This document shows positions 1 through 5,710 of a stretch of 9,994 bases of DNA, in pieces. How positions within the stretch are numbered: the first letter of the stretch is position 1; each line of letters begins with the position of its first letter. The notes under the pieces are model-generated. The model made no database searches. It had not been told where the DNA came from and saw only the letters and a list, made by a program, of their open reading frames with translations. A program made the position numbers and the translations under genes. The stretch covers positions 1 through 9,994 of the forward strand of contig CALVHJ010000045.1 of assembly GCA_944327425.1 (NCBI GenBank), read 5' to 3'. This DNA is from an uncultured Bacilli bacterium (lineage in GTDB: Bacteria > Bacillota_I > Bacilli_A > RF39 > UBA660).

Positions 1-74
1 TCTTTACCATTTTCTAAAGTAGAAAAGTTTAATCTTCTTGATTTTTTATAAGCTGGTCCAGTATATCTTGCCAT
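1..74 (-). CDS. rpsD: 30S ribosomal protein S4, N-terminal fragment
   Basis: The gene runs off the left edge, so only 24 complete N-terminal codons are visible. They read MARYTGPAYKKSRR followed by LNFSTLENGK. The MARYTGP..K.SRRL opening is the conserved start of bacterial S4, a 16S rRNA-binding protein that nucleates small-subunit assembly and, in Firmicutes, represses its own mRNA. The ATG (complement of 72-74) is preceded by AAAGGAG (complement of 81-87) at a 6-nt spacing. A structured leader and a promoter lie upstream, so it is transcribed leftwards on its own. Identity rests on the N-terminus alone but that stretch is distinctive. Confidence 0.93.
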   Translation of the reverse strand, partial: MARYTGPAYKKSRRLNFSTLENGK

Positions 75-80
75 AATAAT

Positions 81-228
81 CTCCTTTCTATTAATCTAAA
101 TACAAAGGATGCTTATTACTCATTATAGGGAGTTTACATTCATAATTTCGCTAGGGCAGTCCTAGTTACTTTTATACTTACGCAGTAAACACATTATAAG
201 AATAATAAAGCACTGCCATGTACTTGCA
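81..228 (-). promoter_or_regulatory. Structured rpsD mRNA leader, probable S4 autoregulatory element
   Basis: The predicted leader of about 150 nt folds on paper into nested helices. Transcript arms are complements of the listed positions. GCUUUAUUAUUC (200-211) pairs with GAGUAAUAAGC (111-121), with one bulge and a G-U pair. GUUUAC (185-190) pairs with GUAAAC (132-137). CUAGG (161-165) pairs with CCUAG (151-155) around the loop ACUGC. GGCAGU (212-217), just 5' of the outer helix, is complementary to ACUGCC in that loop and its edge (155-160), which would form a pseudoknot. Firmicute rpsD leaders are known to bind S4 and repress the gene, so position and fold support an S4-responsive leader. 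The function is inferred. Confidence 0.72.
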
Positions 229-234
229 CTAATA

Positions 235-262
235 ATTATACACAAAAATCTCAATATGTCAA
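235..262 (-). promoter_or_regulatory. rpsD promoter
   Basis: On the minus strand a perfect TTGACA (complement of 257-262) is followed after 16 bp by a perfect TATAAT (complement of 235-240). The predicted start is near 228, which gives a leader of about 150 nt before rpsD. Confidence 0.88.
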
Positions 263-326
263 ATAAATATATGAAATAAGTGGAAAATTTATGCAAAAAC
301 TCTTATCTTGATAGAGAGGAGATTTG

Positions 327-419
327 ATGAATGAAGACGAAGACTTTTATTATAAAAGTTCTAAAGCTTATTTCTATCATTTTTTTCTTACCATGTTGGT
401 AATGACAATAAAAAAATGA
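327..419 (+). CDS. Candidate 30-aa peptide (possible type I toxin-like peptide or leader peptide)
   Basis: An ATG at 327 is preceded by AGAGGAG (315-321) at a 5-nt spacing, one of the better ribosome sites in the window. It opens 30 codons ending in TGA at 417-419. The peptide begins MNEDEDFYYKSSKA, has a 14-residue aromatic and hydrophobic stretch at about residues 15-28, and ends in KK. Nine of its 30 residues are Phe or Tyr. No convincing promoter was found upstream. Downstream, a hairpin with a T-run (461-502) would end a transcript, and a predicted antisense RNA starts beyond it and runs back over the ORF's last codons. That layout resembles type I toxin-antitoxin pairs; an aromatic-rich leader peptide is the other reading. 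The sequence matches no family I recognise, and expression is unproven. Confidence 0.4.
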   Translation: MNEDEDFYYKSSKAYFYHFFLTMLVMTIKK

Positions 420-445
420 CACTCTTTTATCTCTGATTGAGTGTC
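410..445 (-). terminator. Intrinsic terminator, minus strand
   Basis: On the minus strand, GACACTC (complement of 439-445) pairs perfectly over 7 bp with GAGTGTC (complement of 418-424) around a 14-nt loop. It is followed by A and seven T's (complement of 410-416). It is the first terminator downstream of both the promoter at 531-559 and the gene at 565-996, and it shields the rpsD promoter from read-through. Confidence 0.8.
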
Positions 446-460
446 TACCATAAATTATTT

Positions 461-502
461 AGAGGAGACACTTACTTGCAGAAATTAATGTTCCTCTTTT
501 TT
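461..502 (+). terminator. Intrinsic terminator, plus strand
   Basis: AGAGGA-G-ACA (461-470) pairs with TGTTCCTCT (489-497) with one bulged G and an 18-nt loop, and the T-run continues to 502. It would terminate a plus-strand transcript carrying the 30-codon ORF. The left arm can instead pair with 440-446, so the hairpin has a competitor. Confidence 0.55.
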
Positions 503-530
503 ATTTTATGCAACTATCTCTTGCGTATAC

Positions 531-559
531 ATCATATCATATTTTTTATTGAATGTCAA
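531..559 (-). promoter_or_regulatory. Strong sigma-A-like promoter of the predicted small RNA
   Basis: On the minus strand TTGACA (complement of 554-559), a 17-bp spacer and TATGAT (complement of 531-536). It starts only five bases beyond the stop codon of the gene at 565-996 and points away from it, so it must serve something within 410-524 or further left. Predicted start is near 524. Confidence 0.78.
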
Positions 560-564
560 AGTTA

Positions 565-996
565 TTATCTTGCTCTGTTGATGTCATATTCTCCCCGTTG
601 AAGTTCTTCGTAGTAGAAGTTGATTAAGTCAATGGTGTTACAGTCTAAAACCCATATCTCGTTATAAAATGGTGCAATGTCATCGTATGGTATTTTAGAG
701 TCTTTCTTCGTTGGTATATTGTGTATATAACTTTCAAATTCTTTCTTATTAATGCCAATGGCAATCTTGTCATTTATTTCTTCTTTAAAAGTTGTAAGAA
801 TAAGATTTGCAAGCTCTCCGCTAAGTCCACTACGAACATTTTCAAGAGTTAACTGAAAACTTATTGTGGGATCATTATCATTTAGTGCCTTTTTAATAAG
901 TCTAGGCAAATATTTAAAAATAATTTCTTCATAGGTTTCATAAGCTAAATCAGTTTCACCATTATATTTTGTGTAAAATTGTTCTAAATAGTTCAT
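565..996 (-). CDS. Hypothetical protein, 143 aa, divergent from recA
   Basis: I do not recognise this protein. It is predicted to be soluble and acidic, with no signal peptide or membrane span. Charged and aromatic segments such as YEEIIFKYLPRLIKKAL (about residues 22-38) suggest helices, and the C-terminal part is Asp/Glu/Tyr-rich (YNEIWVLDCNTIDLINFYYEEL, about residues 111-132). The start is supported by AAGGA six bases upstream of the ATG and by a promoter at 1024-1053. Base composition matches the neighbours and the frame is intact over 144 codons, so it looks like a real gene. It is transcribed away from recA, with a LexA-like site in the shared promoter region; SOS co-regulation is possible but only inferred. 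No terminator directly follows it, and the first one downstream is at 410-445. Confidence 0.75.
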   Translation of the reverse strand: MNYLEQFYTKYNGETDLAYETYEEIIFKYLPRLIKKALNDNDPTISFQLTLENVRSGLSGELANLILTTFKEEINDKIAIGINKKEFESYIHNIPTKKDSKIPYDDIAPFYNEIWVLDCNTIDLINFYYEELQRGEYDINRAR

Positions 997-1023
997 ATTA
1001 TTTCCTTCTTTCTAACTGCTTTT

Positions 1024-1053
1024 ATTATATCAGTAGTTAGATTCTTAAGTCAA
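1024..1053 (-). promoter_or_regulatory. Promoter of the 143-aa hypothetical gene
   Basis: Minus-strand TTGACT (complement of 1048-1053), an 18-bp spacer and a perfect TATAAT (complement of 1024-1029). Its -35 box is 57 bp from the -35 box of the divergent recA promoter. Confidence 0.72.
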
Positions 1054-1087
1054 ATAAAATTCTTTAAAGTGTCGAATTTTGTCTATA

Positions 1088-1101
1088 AAAACAAACGTTC
1101 G
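1088..1101. promoter_or_regulatory. LexA (SOS) box upstream of recA
   Basis: The sequence AAAACAAACGTTCG matches the Gram-positive LexA/DinR consensus CGAACRNRYGTTYG at all but the first two positions. The right half-site GTTCG is intact and the left half-site is degenerate. It ends 8 bp before the recA -35 box, a usual location for this operator, and lies 35 bp from the -35 box of the divergent gene. Confidence 0.62.
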
Positions 1102-1109
1102 AAAAACGC

Positions 1110-1138
1110 TTGACAAATAGAATTTTATCGTTTAAAAT
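1110..1138 (+). promoter_or_regulatory. recA promoter
   Basis: TTGACA (1110-1115), a 17-bp spacer and TAAAAT (1133-1138). The predicted start near 1145 gives a leader of about 24 nt that includes the AGAAAGGA ribosome site at 1152-1159. Confidence 0.85.
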
Positions 1139-1168
1139 GGTATTGTACTTAAGAAAGGAATAAACAAT

Positions 1169-2206
1169 ATGAAACAAGTCAAAGATGAAAAGAATAAAGA
1201 TAAAGCACTTGAACAAGTTTTAGCAGATATTGAAAAACAATTTGGTGCTGGGGCAATTATGAAATTAGGAAGTGATGAGCACACTAAGATAGATGTAACA
1301 AGTAGTGGATCGATAGCTTTAGATATTGCACTTGGTGTTGGTGGACTCCCAAAGGGAAGGATTATCGAAATATATGGTCCTGAATCTTCTGGGAAAACAA
1401 CTATTGCTCTCCAAGCAATAGCAGAAGTTCAAAAACTGGGAGGTCGAGCAGCATTTATTGATGCGGAACATGCTCTTGATCCCGTTTATGCAAAAGCATT
1501 AGGCGTTGATATAAATGAACTGTTACTTTCACAACCGGATACAGGGGAACAAGCTTTAGAAATATGTGAGGCATTAGTTCGAAGTGAAGCAGTTAATATT
1601 GTTGTAATTGATTCGGTTGCAGCTTTAGTTCCTCAAGCAGAAATTGATGGGGAAATGGGTGATTCTCATGTGGGGCTTCAAGCAAGACTTATGTCTCAGG
1701 CTTTAAGAAAATTATCTGGTACTATTAATAAGACAAAGACAACAGCAATATTTATTAATCAATTAAGAGAAAAAGTTGGGGTTATGTTTGGTAATCCAGA
1801 AACTACTCCGGGAGGAAGAGCATTAAAGTTTTATGCGACTATTAGATTAGATATAAGAAGAGCTGAACAAATTAAACAAGGAGATCAAATAATTGGTAAT
1901 AAAACTAATATTAAAGTTGTTAAAAATAAAGTGGCTCCGCCATTTAAAACAGCAACTGTGGATATTATGTATGGTGAAGGTATATCTCGGGAAGGAGAAA
2001 TTATTGATATTGCTGCTAGTTTAGATATATTAGATAAAAGTGGTGCTTGGTATTCTTATAATGGTGAGAAAATTGGTCAAGGGAAAGAAAATGTTAAACT
2101 TTATTTGAAAGAGCATCCAGAATTACGAGATGAATTAGAAGGAAAGATAAGAGAGCATTATGGTTTTGGGGCTACAAAGAAAGAAGATAAAAAACAAGAA
2201 GAGTAG
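1169..2206 (+). CDS. recA: RecA recombinase
   Basis: RecA is the ATP-dependent strand-exchange protein of homologous recombination, and its filament on single-stranded DNA triggers LexA self-cleavage. The 345-residue length is normal. Visible landmarks are the Walker A loop GPESSGKT (70-77), the catalytic Glu in FIDAEHALDP (E100), Walker B IVVIDS (144-149), and the DNA-binding L2 region from INQLREKVGVMFGNPETTPGG onward (196-216). The C-terminal domain ends in a Lys/Glu-rich tail (about 334-345), the usual modulatory tail. The ATG has AGAAAGGA upstream at a 9-nt spacing. The gene has its own promoter with an adjacent LexA-like box and its own terminator at 2333-2357. No intein or insertion interrupts it. 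Confidence 0.98.
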   Translation: MKQVKDEKNKDKALEQVLADIEKQFGAGAIMKLGSDEHTKIDVTSSGSIALDIALGVGGLPKGRIIEIYGPESSGKTTIALQAIAEVQKLGGRAAFIDAEHALDPVYAKALGVDINELLLSQPDTGEQALEICEALVRSEAVNIVVIDSVAALVPQAEIDGEMGDSHVGLQARLMSQALRKLSGTINKTKTTAIFINQLREKVGVMFGNPETTPGGRALKFYATIRLDIRRAEQIKQGDQIIGNKTNIKVVKNKVAPPFKTATVDIMYGEGISREGEIIDIAASLDILDKSGAWYSYNGEKIGQGKENVKLYLKEHPELRDELEGKIREHYGFGATKKEDKKQEE

Positions 2207-2332
2207 AAATTTAGGATGTTTTTAATGACAAAAATTAAAATTAATAAATTTTGGAAGAGATAATAGCAAACTTGGCGGAATATGTAAATTTAGAAAAATT
2301 AACAAGAACGTATTTTTACAAATAATTAAAAG

Positions 2333-2357
2333 TGAACAATAAAATGTTCATTTTTTT
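2333..2357 (+). terminator. recA terminator
   Basis: TGAACA (2333-2338) pairs with TGTTCA (2345-2350) around ATAAAA and is followed by seven T's (2351-2357). It lies about 125 nt beyond the recA stop. The intervening stretch (2207-2332) is AT-rich and holds nothing else I can support. Confidence 0.82.
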
Positions 2358-2358
2358 C

Positions 2359-2387
2359 TTGCTTAAATTTAAAATAAAGATTATAAT
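2359..2387 (+). promoter_or_regulatory. Probable rny promoter
   Basis: TTGCTT (2359-2364), a 17-bp spacer and a perfect TATAAT (2382-2387), starting directly after the recA terminator T-run. The leader can form a 6-bp hairpin, TATAGA (2393-2398) with TCTATA (2410-2415), before the AAGGAG ribosome site (2425-2430). Confidence 0.6.
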
Positions 2388-2438
2388 TGAATTATAGATG
2401 TTTTAATAGTCTATAAAAAATAGTAAGGAGAAATTAAA

Positions 2439-3992
2439 ATGGAATTTAACACGATGTCCATTTTAACTCTGGTAATTGGATTTTTTGTAGGATTTTTGGT
2501 TGTTTTTGTTATAACCGTAATTAAAAATAATCAAAATGAAAGTAAAGCTAATAAATTAATTGAGGATGCTAAGAGAGAAGCAGATAAACATAAAAGAGAT
2601 TCTTTAATGGAACTTAAGGAAGAATCTTATCGTTTAAAACAAGAGACTGACAAAGAAATTAAAGAAAAAAAAGCAGAAATGAAGGATACGGAAAGCAGGC
2701 TTATGCAAAGAGAAGCATCTTTAGATAAGAGAGAAGAAATGCTTCAAAAAAGAGATACTACTTTAGATGAAAAAGAAAATAATTTATTAGCAAAGCAAAA
2801 AGAAATACAAGAAAAAGAGCTTAAAATGGATGAACTTTTAAAACAAGAATTAGCAGAACTTGAAAAAATTGCTAAGTTTTCAAGAGAAAAAGCTCATGAT
2901 TTAATTATGAAGCGGGTTGAAGAGGATATGGCAAAAGAAATTGCTACTTATATCAAAGAACAAGAGCAAAATGCCAAACTAGAAGCCCATGAAAAAGCTA
3001 AACAGATTATTGTTTCTAGTATGGAGCGATATGCTGAGGATGTAGCTAATGAACAAACAGTTAGTACAATTGATCTTCCTAGTGATGAGATGAAGGGGCG
3101 GCTTATTGGGCGAGAGGGAAGAAATATTAGAACGATTGAATCAGTTACGGGTGTAGATTTAATTATTGATGATACTCCGGAAGCTATAGTTATTTCTTCA
3201 TTTGATCCTTTAAGAAGAGAAATAGCTAAAATTACGATTGAAACTTTAATACGGGATGGGAGAATTCATCCTTCAAGAATTGAAGAAGTATATGATAAAG
3301 TATCACGTGATATTAATACAAAGATAACAGATATTGGAAATCAAACTATTTATGATTTGGGAATAGCAAAAATGGATCCAGAACTAATAAATTTGATTGG
3401 TAAACTTAACTATCGTACTAGTTATGGACAGAATGCTTTACAACATTCGAAAGAAGTAGCGAACTTAACAGGGCTTATGGCTGCTGAACTTGGAGAGAAT
3501 GTAACACTTGCTAAAAGAGCTGGATTATTACATGATATAGGTAAGTCTATTGATTTTGAAGTTGAAGGTAGTCATGTTGAAATTGGAGCCGATTTAGCTC
3601 GTAAATATCATGAAGATGAAGTTGTTATCAATGCAATAGAGTCTCATCATGGTGATAAAGAAGCTAATAGTGTTATTTCAGTGTTAGTAGAAATTGCTGA
3701 TACTTTATCAGCTGCTCGTCCTGGAGCAAGAAATGATACAATGGAAAATTATATGAAGAGACTTGCTCAACTTGAAGAGATAGGTAACTCATTTGAAGGT
3801 GTTGAAAAAACTTTTGCTGTTCAAGCAGGTAGAGAAATTAGAGTAATGGTTAAGCCTGATGAAATTGATGAGGCAAAAAGTTATAAAATAGCTCGGGATA
3901 TTAAAGATAGAATTGAAGCAGAAATGCAATATCCAGGAACAATAAAAATAAATGTTATTAGAGAAACAAGAGCAATAGAAGAGGCTAAATAA
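2439..3992 (+). CDS. rny: Ribonuclease Y
   Basis: RNase Y is a membrane-anchored endoribonuclease that initiates mRNA decay in many Firmicutes and interacts with other RNA-degrading enzymes. The 517-residue protein has the full family architecture. There is an N-terminal membrane anchor (about 7-28), then a long charged coiled coil (about 33-195). A KH RNA-binding domain follows (about 205-275) with the GREG loop at 224-227. The HD phosphohydrolase domain has metal ligands H336, the HD pair H365-D366, and D421 in the EIADTLSAARPG motif. The conserved C-terminal domain ends near YPGTIKINVIRE. AAGGAG sits 8 nt before the ATG. The gene has its own promoter and no strong terminator follows; the next gene has its own promoter 12 bp downstream. 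Confidence 0.97.
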   Translation: MEFNTMSILTLVIGFFVGFLVVFVITVIKNNQNESKANKLIEDAKREADKHKRDSLMELKEESYRLKQETDKEIKEKKAEMKDTESRLMQREASLDKREEMLQKRDTTLDEKENNLLAKQKEIQEKELKMDELLKQELAELEKIAKFSREKAHDLIMKRVEEDMAKEIATYIKEQEQNAKLEAHEKAKQIIVSSMERYAEDVANEQTVSTIDLPSDEMKGRLIGREGRNIRTIESVTGVDLIIDDTPEAIVISSFDPLRREIAKITIETLIRDGRIHPSRIEEVYDKVSRDINTKITDIGNQTIYDLGIAKMDPELINLIGKLNYRTSYGQNALQHSKEVANLTGLMAAELGENVTLAKRAGLLHDIGKSIDFEVEGSHVEIGADLARKYHEDEVVINAIESHHGDKEANSVISVLVEIADTLSAARPGARNDTMENYMKRLAQLEEIGNSFEGVEKTFAVQAGREIRVMVKPDEIDEAKSYKIARDIKDRIEAEMQYPGTIKINVIRETRAIEEAK

Positions 3993-4004
3993 GTCTCTTT
4001 TTCA

Positions 4005-4033
4005 TTGACTTTTAGGGTGTTACATGATAGGAT
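4005..4033 (+). promoter_or_regulatory. Promoter of the Clp-like ATPase gene
   Basis: TTGACT (4005-4010), a 17-bp spacer and TAGGAT (4028-4033). A TG at 4025-4026 makes an extended -10 element. The predicted leader is about 20 nt and carries the AAAGGGAG ribosome site (4044-4051). Confidence 0.65.
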
Positions 4034-4058
4034 ATAAAAAATTAAAGGGAGTGATATA

Positions 4059-5654
4059 ATGCCCATCATATTGGATTTTTTAGAAAAATTTTATGAACAA
4101 GGTAATGTTTCTTTTGAGTTTCAAAATAATAATAAAAAATTTTTATACTGTATTTCTTTAAATAAAGATAATAAATTAGATGTTTTAGAAAAACAATATG
4201 ATGAAGATGATGAATTCTTTTATCATTCTAATGATGTATCTATTGCAGTCCCGCTTGCTCATTTAGTTAGTTTTTCGGTTTTAAAAAAGTCGGTTGTTCA
4301 AAATAAAAAATTTTTAATGAATTGTGTAGAAGATGATATTTTTTTGAAAAGAAATGAACAAGGAATAAATATAGTTTATAATAATTTAGAAAAACTGTTT
4401 GAGAATGCTTGTTGTTTAAAGGAAGATTTTATTTTAGCTTGCGAGTCAGAAAGTAAATTTTTGGATTTTTTGATTAAATGTGTACCTTCTCAGATAGATG
4501 AAACTTTATTAAGTGATTTTAATACAATTAAAATATTGTGTCGTAATCAATTTAGAGCTTTTAATGATTATTTATTAAAAGGAACTCAATTATATAGTGA
4601 TTTAAAGAATAGTGATAAGACTAATTATCAAGATAGATTAGAGCTTTGGAATAGTTTTATTGGTAAAAAAGATAATGTTAAATCTGACATGCCTAAAGAA
4701 GCTGTTAAAACAAGAGCTAGAGTATTAGATTATGAAAATATTTCTTATGAGTTTTTAGAAGAAAGGATATATCCGGTAAATCCGGCTGTAGGAAGAGATA
4801 AAGAGTTAGAACAACTTTGTATTTCCCTTTTTACTTTAACAAAAAGTCCTATTTTAGTAGGAGAGGCAGGAGTTGGGAAGACGGCTATAGTAGAGGGACT
4901 TGGTTATTTAATTCAAAAAGGTGAAGTTCCTTTAAATTTACAAGATAAGAAAATCATGAAGGTTTCTATTGCTTCTTTAGTTAGTGGTTGTATGTATGTT
5001 GGTTCTTTTGAAAAGAAGTTGGAAGTTTTAATGAGTTATATGCGAGATAATCCTAATATTATTTTGTTTTTAGATGAATTACATACAGCGGTTGGAGCTG
5101 GAGCTGGTTCTAAATCAGATTTAGATTTAGCTAATATTTTGAAACCATATTTAGATAGAGGTGGTATTAAGATAATCGGCTCGACAACTTGGGAAGAATA
5201 TGATAATTTTATAAGTAGAGATCCGGCATTTAGAAGACGTTTTGAGAAAATAAATGTTTTAGAACCAGATAAATTAGCATTAAGTCAAATAATAAGTAGT
5301 TATATTTCAAAATTAAGTATATTAACTAAAGTCGTCTATCCTTTTGATGAAGATAAACATGAGAAGATAATTTCTATTTTAATGGAGGCTACAGAAAGTA
5401 AAAATAGAGTTTATAATGATAAAAGATATAATCCTGATTTAGTATTATCAATAATCGAAAAAGCTTATGCATATGCACAATATAATAGTCATACATCTTT
5501 AGAGTTAGAAGACTTTAGTAAAGCTATAGCTACTTCAAATGTCTTATATGAGGAAATAAGATTGCGGATGGCTAAAAAAATGATGGCTCTTAGTAATATT
5601 TTAAATGATAGAAGAGCTAAAGTATTGATATTTCCAAATAACTCAAGTCTATAG
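4059..5654 (+). CDS. Single-module Clp-type (ClpA/ClpB D1-like) AAA+ ATPase with unrecognised N-terminal region
   Basis: Residues about 235-500 form one Clp-family AAA+ module. It has VGRDKEL (244-250), Walker A GEAGVGKT (268-275), a pore-loop-like MYVGSFEKKLE (312-322), Walker B IILFLDE (334-340) followed by LHTAVGAGAG, sensor 1 IIGSTT (372-377) and the arginine-finger segment RDPAFRRRF (387-395). This matches the D1 ring of ClpA/B/C. Full-length members carry a second AAA+ ring and a Clp-N repeat domain; here the D2 ring is absent and the first 230 residues match no domain I know. I see no ClpP-docking IGF-type loop. The protein is presumably a cytosolic, ATP-driven remodeller whose substrate is unknown. 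The 531-residue frame is intact, has its own promoter and ribosome site, and ends in a terminator overlapping the stop. It therefore looks like a complete gene and not a truncated clpB. Confidence 0.85.
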   Translation: MPIILDFLEKFYEQGNVSFEFQNNNKKFLYCISLNKDNKLDVLEKQYDEDDEFFYHSNDVSIAVPLAHLVSFSVLKKSVVQNKKFLMNCVEDDIFLKRNEQGINIVYNNLEKLFENACCLKEDFILACESESKFLDFLIKCVPSQIDETLLSDFNTIKILCRNQFRAFNDYLLKGTQLYSDLKNSDKTNYQDRLELWNSFIGKKDNVKSDMPKEAVKTRARVLDYENISYEFLEERIYPVNPAVGRDKELEQLCISLFTLTKSPILVGEAGVGKTAIVEGLGYLIQKGEVPLNLQDKKIMKVSIASLVSGCMYVGSFEKKLEVLMSYMRDNPNIILFLDELHTAVGAGAGSKSDLDLANILKPYLDRGGIKIIGSTTWEEYDNFISRDPAFRRRFEKINVLEPDKLALSQIISSYISKLSILTKVVYPFDEDKHEKIISILMEATESKNRVYNDKRYNPDLVLSIIEKAYAYAQYNSHTSLELEDFSKAIATSNVLYEEIRLRMAKKMMALSNILNDRRAKVLIFPNNSSL

Positions 5655-5666
5655 ACTTGGTTTTTT
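5644..5666 (+). terminator. Terminator overlapping the ATPase stop codon
   Basis: The perfect palindrome CAAGTCTATAGACTTG (5644-5659) forms a 6-bp stem with a TATA loop, followed by G and six T's (5661-5666). The TAG stop (5652-5654) lies inside the hairpin. The ATPase is therefore transcribed apart from ku. Confidence 0.85.
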
Positions 5667-5710
5667 GTATAAAATTTATTATTTATTTAACAATAATAAT
5701 GGTGGTAAAT

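Larger units (their letters stand above)
410..524 (-). ncRNA. Predicted small RNA (about 115 nt), antisense to the 30-aa ORF's 3' end
   Basis: A near-perfect promoter (531-559) fires leftwards and an intrinsic terminator ends transcription near 410, defining a compact unit. It contains no ORF with a ribosome site: the one ATG frame, 24 codons from the complement of about 455, has no Shine-Dalgarno and continues past the terminator. The RNA can form a 5' hairpin GCAA/UUGC, a central hairpin AGAGGAACA/UGUCUCCUCU and the terminator hairpin. It overlaps the last codons and 3' untranslated region of the plus-strand ORF at 327-419, which is how antitoxin RNAs of several Firmicute type I systems are placed. 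No conserved core of 6S, SRP, tmRNA or RNase P RNA is visible. Identity is unknown. Confidence 0.55.

Noticed and set aside
302..307. TATCTT as a -10 box for the 30-codon ORF, with TGGAAA 17 bp upstream
   Set aside because: Only four of six matches in each box, and the transcript would start at the ribosome site. It is not good enough to annotate as a promoter.
482..493. LexA-like GTTC half-site in the predicted small RNA region
   Set aside because: The left half reads AAAT instead of GAAC, and the GTTC is part of the terminator stem.
2218..2265. 15-codon ORF after recA (ATG at 2218)
   Set aside because: It is very short, has no properly spaced ribosome site, and its lysine and isoleucine content is what AT-rich noncoding DNA gives.
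3991..4013. Possible rny terminator, AAGTC paired with GACTT followed by TTTT
   Set aside because: The stem is only 5 bp with four T's, and it coincides with the -35 box of the next promoter. It is too weak to call.
3881..4069. 62-codon minus-strand ORF across the end of rny and the following gap
   Set aside because: It is almost entirely antisense to conserved rny codons, has no ribosome site, and crosses the promoter and ribosome site of the ATPase gene.
5657..5710. N-terminal extension of ku starting at TTG 5657 (apparent hydrophobic leader)
   Set aside because: The TTG lies inside the upstream terminator hairpin. Ku proteins start directly before the SISFGLVNIPV motif, which fits the ATG at 5711.
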